A stretch of DNA of 64,000 nucleotides from Coix lacryma-jobi var. lacryma-jobi (taxonomy: Eukaryota; Streptophyta; Magnoliopsida; Poales; Poaceae): NCBI GenBank assembly GCA_009763385.1, contig CM019822.1, forward strand, positions 10,138,127 through 10,202,126. The letters are read 5' to 3'. Of the stretch, positions 55,437 through 64,000 are shown piece by piece. The translations under genes were made by a program, and so were the position numbers. Under the pieces are notes generated by a model, which was not told where the DNA came from, did not search any database, and was given only the letters and a program-made list of their open reading frames with translations. Numbering within the stretch: the stretch's first letter is position 1; every line of letters starts with the position of its first letter.

Positions 55437-55573
55437 CGGAAGCTGTGTTCTGGTGACCAGCCACCCAAGGGGCAGGAAGTTTCAAGGGAGGCTAGCAGCA
55501 GCCTGCAGGCAGGTTGTCTCCCTCCTTCCCACCTGCACCACCCTACCCCTGTCTCATCTACTCCCTATCAATA

Positions 55574-56859
55574 ATGGGAAGGTCTCCTTGCTGTGATGAG
55601 AATGGTCTCAAGAAGGGCCCCTGGACCACTGAAGAAGACCAGAAGCTCATGGAGTACATCCAGAAGCACGGCCATGGGAGCTGGAGAGCACTGCCCAGGC
55701 TTGCCGGTATGTGACAGGAACAAACCTCCATCTCTCTCAGTATAATGTAAAAGAGGTCGATCGCCCTTGCTTCCATGTGAAAAAATGTAGCTCATCGATC
55801 TGATTTGTTCTTGCAGGGCTTAACAGGTGTGGCAAGAGCTGCAGGCTGAGATGGACCAACTACCTGAGGCCAGACATCAAGAGAGGGAAGTTCACCCAGG
55901 AGGAAGAACAGACCATCCTCCAGCTCCACTCCGTCCTTGGCAACAAGTACTGCACTGCACCTCTTACTTACATATGCCTGGCATCCATAGCTTCTTAGTA
56001 AAGTCTCTTGCATGTCTGGCATCAAGGCATCAACTAGTCTGTTTCAGTCTAATCTCCAAGAACTCATACTTGACTTGTACGTAGTGCTATACTGCTATGC
56101 TAATCCGGTGTCAACTGTTGTCATGATCAAACCAGATGGTCAGCTATTGCGAAGCACCTCCCTGGGCGGACTGACAACGAGATCAAGAATTTCTGGAACA
56201 CCCACCTGAAGAAGAAGCTGATCCAGATGGGCTTCGACCCGATGACGCACCGGCCGAGAACCGACTTCTTTGCTGCTCTGCCTCAACTCATTGCTCTGGC
56301 CAACCTCCGCCAGCTCGTGGAGCAGCGGCCATGGGACGACCACGCTGCCAGGATACAGGTTGAGGCGGTCCAGGCTGCAAAGCTCCAGTGCCTCCAGAAC
56401 CTGCTCCAGTCTGCAGCTGCAGCATCCATTGCCACCAGTCCCAGCTCCAGCAGCATCAACACCACCATCCCCAGTGACCTGGAGCAAATCGGCCTCCTGA
56501 GTCCTCCACAGATGTCTTCCTTGTCTACGTTGCCTTCTCCAAGTTTCCTGGAGAGTATCAGTGGCCAAGACATAGTAGCTGGTCAACTACCTGACATCCA
56601 AATTCCTAGCTCTTTCTTTGAACAACCCACCAGCAACGATGCCAACCAACAGTCAGACTTTACTCCAAAGAGTAGCATTGAGGAGGCGAATGGAACCCCA
56701 AAGACGCTGCTGTCAGAAAATTCCCTTCCGCCGCTCACCGACTTCCCCATTTCCAACCTCGGTGATGCTTGCGGTGCCTCAAGCTGTGACGGTAGCAGCA
56801 TTCCGTTCCCAAATTGGCCTGAATTGTTTGATGAACAGTTCATATGCGAGTTTGTATGA
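55574..56859 (+). CDS. R2R3-MYB transcription factor, MYB53/92/93-like clade
   Basis: Exons 55574-55706, 55817-55946 and 56136-56859 join with GT-AG borders into an intact 328-residue frame. The two intron positions, after LAG and within NKW, are those typical of plant R2R3-MYB genes. The N-terminus MGRSPCCDENGLKKGPWT begins R2 (about 13-63), and R3 follows (about 66-114) with NKWSAIAKHLPGRTDNEIKN. The section KKKLIQMGFDPMTHRPRTD after R3, and the following LPQLIALANLRQLVE, are typical of the MYB53/92/93 group, which in Arabidopsis acts in root suberin and lateral-root control. The C-terminal half is serine/proline-rich and ends with the acidic-aromatic FPNWPELFDEQFICEFV, a plausible activation segment. 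The bHLH-interaction motif of R3 is not evident. DNA binding is certain by family; the target process is inferred. Confidence 0.93.
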
Positions 56860-59800
56860 ATTCTGGCCTGGAGTGTGTGTGTTTGTGTTACTCTATAGTT
56901 TTTTTTTTCAGTTTTAGTTTTCTTCCCTTCTTACATCTGTTTTTGTGTCATATTCTGGTGTGGGTCTCAGTTCAGAGGTGTAGTTTCCGCATATGCTGTT
57001 TTTTTTTCTTTTTGAGTGAAACGTGTGCTCCTATGCATACACTATGTCACTATATACCAAACACTTGTAAATATACGACACATAAATTTTGAAGGTTTGG
57101 ATTCTCCATACCTTTTTTTTTGCAAGACCCTAGTTGTTCCCTGGAACCCCACTCAAGTTTTCAGTAAATCCTAAGCAATATATAATGTCAATGTGGTGTC
57201 ATGTCATATGATTGTTAGGCATGAAATAGTATATAACTGCATGTGGTATGGTGATCATCTAAATGTTCAACGCATATTAGTTGAAGAATGGTGCACCTAC
57301 ATATTTAAAAGTTAGGACAAAGGAATTTAGATGGACACAAAACTCAGAAACCATATTCCAGAACTACAATGGACTCAGGTCATCAAGACTTTGCCATTTA
57401 CTAGCTAGCAAGCAACAGACTAACAGACCAGTCCTCTTTTCTGAAGAAAAGCTTGTGTTATATTCAAGTTCTGAATGTTTTCTTGAAGAAATGCTATGAA
57501 GTAATCCACAATAGAAGAAAACTTCTAAATGCTACTACTGTGACAAAGAAACTTGTCTTCCCAGGCAGTTAGTGGGAGTTGACTGAAACCTGTTGTGTCC
57601 AAAGAGCGACAGAAAGCAAGTAGCGCCAATAGGAAGGATCCAAACAGCTAAAACAGATGCGGCTGTCAATGATAATATTTAATTACAATAATCATGCATT
57701 AATCAGGGAGCTTTTCTGAAGCAGTAATAGTGGTTTTCCTTAGTCACTTGTCCTTATGTCCTTGTCAGAGGTCGAACATCTTTCAGGTTCAAACCATTTA
57801 CAGGTTAGTTTCTTTTAAAATGGTATTCTTTCTATGAGCAGGTAAGAGCGCTAATGCCTTTTCCTCCAAGATATTGACGGCTAGCATTAACAAACTCATT
57901 TTAAATCTCTAGCAATAACAGCACAGCTTTACCTGACACTGACAAGTGTCAATTTACAGTTTTTTTTGTACACTAGATCAATGCTTTAGCTTTTTGGGCG
58001 TAAAATTGAGAATAGATTGTGGCTCAATTTTCATACAGCTGAGGACATTTGGAACGAGAAGCAAACCAATACACTAACTAATTTATGATGCCATAGGTTA
58101 GACACTACATTAAGCTTTCCATGTCACTGAAGAAAACCAACATGGAGGTACACAGTGATTGGATCTTGGAAAGAAAAATGCATATAAGACAAACCCATCC
58201 AGGTCGATCCGTACTGTGCTTTAATATTTCTAATAGCCCGGCTGTTAGTATCCGTCGTACAATATTCAGTATTTCAAATACCCCAGCAGGCCAGCATGCA
58301 TTCCAGTGCATACTTGGCGGTGAGGGTATATAGGGTGCAATGCACTCCTAAAGAGATAACTTACGTAAGCAGTAACCTCCTTTCCTGATGCAAATTATTG
58401 CCAACAAGTGATAACATAGTTTAGGTATAACCAGTAGAAAATAATCATGGAATGTGAAAAGAGTTTGTTGGTAGTAATCTTATTCTGGTCCTGCATCATG
58501 CAAACATTTTCTTGTTGCACCTTTAGTTAGAAATTTGGTATCTTTCCCATTCAATAGAAGTAAAGGAATATGATATTTGTCATCTATCCATTTGGAATCA
58601 TTGTAAAGAAACATACAACAGGATTACATGAAGATGGGTAAAAAAAAAACTAATGTCAGAGAGTTTTGCGTAGCCCTGTGACTTGAAACTGCATATACTG
58701 GTTTTGACAACAGAGTCTAAATTGCTTTCAGCAGTGTTGTTCTATTGTTCTGACATTCAACCGCCTGTAAACCTGTCTTTTTTATTACTGCCACATTGCT
58801 AAAACTAGTTTTATAAATAATTAAATACAGCTAAAGTTTTCTGCTAGTTTTTATTATTTTTAGAAAATACAAAACCACCTTTGAAACCAACTACAGTATT
58901 GATAGTTTAGTCGCCAAAGATTTCTCGTTTTAGAGTTGCATGGGCAAAAACAAACTCGGGCAATAGTTGGATGGCCAAAAATGGACTTCTCCCTAACAGG
59001 ACATAGAGTCGTTAACAAGGGTTTTTCATATATGTCTATCATTAACTATATCTGGTTTGTAATAGGGCATTACAAGGACAATTTAACCAGACTCTATTTC
59101 TCATCTAACCAAGGAATTCAATACTAGCACATGGCTACTGAAATGTCATGGCATGGAACTTTTCATAAAATACTTGAATGGAGCCATGGAGGCATCTTAA
59201 ATAATCAAGGTCCAAGACTCCAGTCACAGCAATAGTGCTGACTATACACCAGTACAAATAGTAACAAGGATCAAAGCCAGCCCCTCTATCATCTACCATA
59301 CCATCTTAAGGTAATAAGGATATTGAAAACAAGCCAAGTTACAGCTTTTTGCTAAAGTTCATGGGCCTAATCATAAAACTTATGATAGATCCAGAGACCC
59401 AGCCTGGTAGCTCTATCCAGCAACATCTGCAGCGCGTGGAGTACAGTATAGGAGAGAGGCCCATAAGTCCAACATGCTTTCGGGGCAGTTGTACCCAGAT
59501 ACACAGCAAGACTGGCTGGGTAGTACCAGAAATCTAGGTCGTCGGCACATAATTCGCTAAGATGATGAGATACAAAAATTACTGCAATTCCAACAAAGAA
59601 TATATTTATAAGCTTAGTTATCTGGTTGAATACTTCAAATTTTCAGTCATATTCTTCATTTGGGCTAACAATTGTTTTCAAGATGGAGAGAATGGGTCCA
59701 GATAAAGTGAGCAATATCGACATTGTCTGGTCAATATTTACACAGATGCTTTGTAAGCTACTCCCTCTGTTGCAGATTGTAAATCGTTTTGGCTTTTCTA

Positions 59801-60237
59801 AATTCATAGTTTTTAATATATATCTAGACATAATGTATACCTAGGTTGGTCGAAGGGAGTACATAACAAGTAAGAGCATTCTCTCACACTTGTTAAAAGT
59901 GAATGAATTGAGCAAATTTGGGCCTTCGAGCAGACTGAACTCAACAAATTACCTCCTTCAAAGGTTAAGCTACAAATTTAGAGCAAACTATACATGGTTC
60001 TCTTCTCTCGGTAAAAGGAACGTTTATGGACCAGTGCTATAATTCATAACTATTGCTGGTCACTACCATTTGAGAAACCCCTCATTTCATACATTACTCA
60101 TTTCCAATCTCTGGTGCCTTAAGCTTCAATGATGACACTGTACAACTAATACTGTTCCACTAATGGTCTTATATGGTCAGTCTCACGAGTGGATGTTCTG
60201 AAGATATTGGAGGTTGGCAAAGGACAGTCCAGCAATA
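56860..60237. other. Downstream region of the MYB gene; no further gene seen
   Basis: Ordinary AT-rich intergenic DNA. It holds one short MITE at 59761-59859. Several small open frames (for example 57281-57499 and 59626-59844) have no recognised family. Confidence 0.4.
59761..59859. mobile_element. Short Stowaway-like MITE
   Basis: CTCCCTCTGTTGCAG at the left and CGAAGGGAG at the right, bounded by TA. 99 bp, with imperfect inverted ends. Confidence 0.6.
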
Positions 60238-60242
60238 GAATT

Positions 60243-60612
60243 TGTCATGTACGGCCGGACCTATAGACGTCGGGCCCGGCCAACAGGTGGCTAGTCCACC
60301 GAGTCCCTGAGGAAATATCAGTTAGAGTCCCTGAAGGTCTAGGATTGAGTCCCTAAGTTAGGAAATATCAGTTAGAGTCCCTAAAGGTTTATGATTGGTT
60401 AGTTTCTATTTTTAGATCCATCAAGGACTATATATATTAAGATGTAATCCGGCACTTGGGAATTCAAGCAACATATTATCAGATTTATCTACTTCTCTCT
60501 CGTGCTCTCAAGCCTAGGTCGCAGCGGGGTAAAACCTCGCCCTAGAAGACGGACCGCGGCTACGATCTCCGGAGTCGAGGGCCGGCTACCCTAGGGCTTG
60601 ACGCCCTTGACA
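60243..60612 (+). mobile_element. 370-bp solo LTR with perfect GAATT duplication
   Basis: The unit starts TGTCATGTACGG and ends GCCCTTGACA, so it has TGTCA/TGACA ends, and is flanked by GAATT at 60238-60242 and 60613-60617. A promoter-like CTATATATATT near 60427 and the following CTCTCTCGTGCTCTCAAG are as in Copia-type LTRs. No second LTR or internal sequence is present, so recombination between LTRs probably removed the rest. Confidence 0.85.
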
Positions 60613-61045
60613 GAATTACATACTAGCAGTATAATGAACTAATAGGACTCAAAAACTATATTTGAAACTACCTTTTGTATTCATTCAAATAGAGGTATGA
60701 AGCCCCCTCATAGGTCATCGATTTGATTTGATTCAGCATGGCAAGAAACATGTACTTTCAGGTGCACATGACTGGCCATTCTCAATTACTAGATCGTATG
60801 AATGTCAAGTTTCAGATGTCAAGCAGATAAGAAAAATGCATGAATAACACAGATTGAAGCGTAAACTTAAATAAATCAAAATTTACAGAAGAGACTAACA
60901 ACTGAAATTCAGATTCGTATAGCAATGCTTAGCAAAATATAAACATTGAATACATAACAATGAAATAAGGGTTGAAATCACAAAGGAACCTTCCTGCCAC
61001 ACTCGCATGAAATGACTTTTGCAGATTGCCCTCTTTTGCGGCTTT

Positions 61046-62502
61046 CTACGCCTCTTTGTTCTCCCTTAGAGATGGTGGTGGTCTGACCACAATGCTCTGC
61101 TTCCATTTCTTATCAAGCTTCCTAGACAATCTCTTGTTGATTCCTTGTTCAATTTCCCGCTCTCTTTTCACAGTCAGCATACGAGCAACCTGAAGATAAA
61201 AATGTGAGTAAACAGAGATTTCTAAATACATGGTTAACTGAAAAGAAAGAGTGAAGTGCAAAATTAGCATTAACTTGACAAATTCCTTTCTCACTGCTAG
61301 CTGTAGCTCATTGACCAGGCCACATTAGAGGAACAAAGGTTTTGATCAATCTGCAGTGAATTGTTTGTTCTAGGCATGCATGTGTCTAGTCTAGTGAAAA
61401 TAAGGTGATAAGTATGATTCACAATCATCTTATTGTAAGACATTTGTTTGTATGCCATGCAGTCATGCAGGTCTTTCTTATATACTGTGAACAATGTCCG
61501 TATCGTTCTGTGGCTTACAATATTCTTTTATCTAACCAAAGATTCTTGCGGCGTAATGGTTAGAGCGTTGAACTCCGGGGCTCGTTGAAGATGAAAGTCA
61601 GGGGACGTCTTTCCCTCTGATCTAGCCTATTTAAGATTCTTTTATCTATATTCAGATGTCCACAGAAACAAAAATTATATCCATTTGCAGATCAGATTGT
61701 AATATAAACATATAAAGATCAAGCTTTTGAATAGCCTTGTAATCAGCAAATACAGAAAACAGGCATAGAACCTGTCACAGCAGCATTATGAGAACCAGTA
61801 AGATTTAATTTATAATTTAAGTTCCACCCATAAAATGGCAAGACTGCAAGTATCAACTTTCCACTTGATATCATATATTAACTGATCCAGTAAGGAACCC
61901 CTTTTCTTTGTTGTGACTGAGTCAGAACTCAAAATATCTTAAACTCTTTATCACTGAATAATGCAGATTGTAAAGTGCGCATATGCAGCAGACCCCATCA
62001 ATCATCCATCGTTTGACAAAAGAAACTATCGATTTGTTTTTCATATTAACTATATCATAAGGCTGACATACCCACCAATCTATGCTAATTTCCCAATGAA
62101 GTCAACAATTCCTTCAATAAAACTCATACAGCAATGAATGGAATGAAGGGAACAATGTACCCTCTTGCGCATGCGGCCGAACTCGCTGTTCTTGAACTCC
62201 TGGCGCGCCGAGCGCTTAAGGCGGAGCAGGAAAAGCTCCCCCTTGAGGTCTACCACCTCCTCCTCCAGCTGTTCCGTCGTCATGGCCCGGATCTCCTCCA
62301 GCTCCTGCTCCCTCTTCGCCATCGCGACCACCGCCGCCGCGCGACGCTCCACTGGCTGCGACACCGCCGCCAGTCCAGGGAACCGCGTAGCCGTCACGCC
62401 ACCTAAGCGGAGGCATAGGAATGCCGTCCGAGGAGCTGGGGCGGCGATGCCGCAGGGAGTGGATGCGAGGGGTGACGCCGCTGCAAGAGACATCGTCGCC
62501 AT
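61046..62502 (-). CDS. RPL29: 50S ribosomal protein L29, chloroplastic
   Basis: Two exons (62502-62161 and 61189-61046) join at GT-AG borders to give 161 residues. Residues 1 to about 60 (MATMSLAAASPLASTPCGIA...) are rich in Ala, Ser and Arg with few acidic residues, a plastid transit peptide. The mature part has the bL29 signature: REQELEEIRAMTTEQLEEEVVDLKGELFLLRLKR, then FGRMRKRVARMLTVKRERE, a helical hairpin that sits by the polypeptide exit tunnel and in bacteria helps dock trigger factor and SRP. A basic tail (RLSRKLDKKWKQSIVVRPPP) follows, longer than the bacterial protein, as usual in plastid L29. The intron lies between KR and VARML and is 971 nt long. The frame is intact and no defect is seen. 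Confidence 0.93.
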
Positions 62503-62872
62503 TGTTGTTCAGCAGCGCTCGCGTTTTCGCTACCGCAGTTTGAGCTCGAGGATAAGGGGATGCAGTGGTGGTTTATCCGGTTGTCTTGGTGGGCTGCTCG
62601 CAACAATCTTGAAGCGTGATCTAAAGGCTAGTGTTTCATTTCCTTGATTGAAGGAAACTTGACGTTTTTAAACAAAATTTGGCCACACTCTACAGATTCT
62701 GAAAACAATATGTGCAGGGTTTTTAAAAAAAATATATTTTATCTCTTATAAATTCATTAGATATTACAATCGTATTTTAGAAAAAGAATGATATATATGA
62801 TACTCATGAAACCATGCTATTGCAGTTTTATTTGGTATACTGCGCTATTGAAAGGCACTGCGTTGGGCAAGT
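62503..62872. other. Upstream region of RPL29
   Basis: GC-rich for about 60 bp, then AT-rich. No clear TATA box was recognised on the minus strand. It ends where the reverse-oriented Copia LTR begins. Confidence 0.4.
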
Positions 62873-64000
62873 TGAAGGTCCAAATTGGCTAGAGGGGGGG
62901 GGGGGGGGGGGGTGAATAGCCTAATTAAAAATCTACAAAATTACTTAGGCAAACACTATTAGTATAACAAATGGCGAAGCTTTTTGCGCTAGCCTAATAG
63001 TGTGTTGCAAGCCACCTATCCAACAATTCTACCGAATATTTCTATGTCACACAATCAACTAGAGCTACTATCAAATGCGGAATAATACAATCTAGCTTTA
63101 GCACAAGAATGATACACAATTAACTACACAAGGTATATGACAAAAGATATACAACAAAAGATAGTAACTATATGAATGAAATTGCTCAAAGTAAATACAA
63201 AGTAAGTGAGCTAGATAGAAGTGGTTTCACCGAGCCTTCGGGATCGTCTAGCAGAGAGCCAATCACCGATGAAATCCACTTGTGATGCCAAACACCAAGA
63301 ATATGAATATGAAGGCCAATCACCAAGATGTGGAAGCAATCACAATAAGCACATGGGACACCAAGATTTATCCCGAGGTTCACGTGTTTGCCGGCACGCT
63401 ACTCCCTGTTGTGTCGACCAACACTAGGTGACCCGGTGGCTAATCGGCGCAAAGCCAAGCTCACAAAGAGCATCACAAGAATCTACCGCTAGTGAGGTAG
63501 CTCAATGACACGAGCAATCCACTAAGGATGCCTCTTGCCGCTCCGGCGAGGTGAGGCTCCAAAACCTCTCACAATCACAATCAGTGGTGGCCAAGAACAA
63601 TCTCCTTCTCTTGCCAACAACACCACAACACCTCCAAGCCGTCTAGCCACCAACAAATGCCAAGAGTAACAAGAAAACTCAATGCCGATGCGAAGAACTA
63701 GTGCCACTAGATTGAACTCTTTCAAATCACGCACTAGATCACTCAATCTCACTTGGTTTGATCAAATCAACTTGGGAGATGAGTTGGGAGGCTTGCCAAT
63801 GCTCACTAGTATGCTTAGGAATCAGAATGTGCAAAGGTACCACCAGATGAGCCGGCCAAGCCCCTTAAATAGGCCACTCAAGTCGGCCTAGCCGTTGGGC
63901 CAGAATCGGGGGCATCGGACGCGTCGTTGCTCAACCATCGGACGCTGCCCCAACGTCCGATGCTCCAGATGGAGCCACGTGTCCCCCCGATATGAATTCA
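62873..64000 (-). mobile_element. SIRE-like Copia LTR, reverse orientation, cut by window end
   Basis: The LTR's 3' end is at 62873 (TGAAGGTCCAAATTGG...; reversed this is ...CCTTCA). A G19 run at 62894-62912 corresponds to the C run near the 3' end of the Copia LTRs at 30050 and 37490. Reversed, the region around 63400-63720 aligns in order with the LTR at 27494-30083: GTGGCACTAG, GTGTCATTGAG, GTCGACACAAC and GTGAACCTCGGGA. It is a different, diverged member of the same lineage. Whether it is a full element or a solo LTR cannot be seen. Confidence 0.75.

Noticed and set aside
61543..61618. tRNA-like stretch (GCGGCGTAATGGTTAGAGCG...)
   Set aside because: It resembles an A-box, but no B-box, anticodon arm or acceptor pairing could be found. 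Treated as chance or a very decayed SINE.

Overview
The window is plant nuclear DNA from a grass, most likely a panicoid such as a sorghum, sugarcane or maize relative. Its gene space is split by spliceosomal introns. The host proteins look like grass proteins: an APR-like protein, OM64, an R2R3-MYB and plastid ribosomal protein L29. The repeats are grass types: Stowaway, Tourist and Mutator MITEs, a Tat-type Ty3/Gypsy element and SIRE-like Ty1/Copia elements. The species assignment is inference. There is nothing bacterial, and no CRISPR array or rRNA gene.

Layout. 1-1730: Mutator-like foldback MITE copies and a decayed fragment of a replication protein A 32-kDa subunit gene. 2722-4623 (+): a four-exon 5'-adenylylsulfate-reductase-like gene, tail to tail with 5514-13030 (-), a 13-exon OM64 (mitochondrial outer-membrane amidase-fold/TPR receptor) gene. 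In this sequence OM64 carries two apparent one-base deletions. 13472-14489: a foldback MITE with a perfect 9-bp target duplication. 14985-40634: a Tat-type Ty3/Gypsy retrotransposon (LTRs of about 1.35 kb, perfect AGACG duplication), split by a 10-kb SIRE-like Copia element at 27494-37522 (LTRs of about 2.6 kb, perfect CCCTC duplication) that has gag but no recognisable pol. 41696-45548: a probable solo LTR containing a CGGTT-rich element, which in turn contains another solo LTR with a perfect GTAAG duplication. 45554-55400: non-coding DNA with several MITEs. 55574-56859 (+): a three-exon R2R3-MYB gene. 60243-60612: a 370-bp solo LTR with a GAATT duplication. 61046-62502 (-): the plastid ribosomal protein L29 gene. 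62873 to the end: a SIRE-like Copia LTR in reverse orientation, cut by the window edge.

The host genes do not form an operon or a shared pathway. The most interesting unit is inside the Gypsy element. Between its integrase and its 3' LTR, on the opposite strand, lies a gene-like transcription unit with a TATA box at 37991-38000, a start codon at 37851, a domain of the plant 'putative gypsy type transposon' kind, a basic/acidic middle, a coiled-coil-like part and four candidate spliceosomal introns, three of which join compatible reading frames. The SIRE-like Copia sits in its first exon.

Caution. Many breaks in coding sequence here (OM64, the Gypsy RT, the antisense gene) are single-base losses, often in short homopolymers, and the LTR pairs differ mostly by small indels. 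A consensus-sequence indel problem is therefore a serious alternative to true pseudogenisation.
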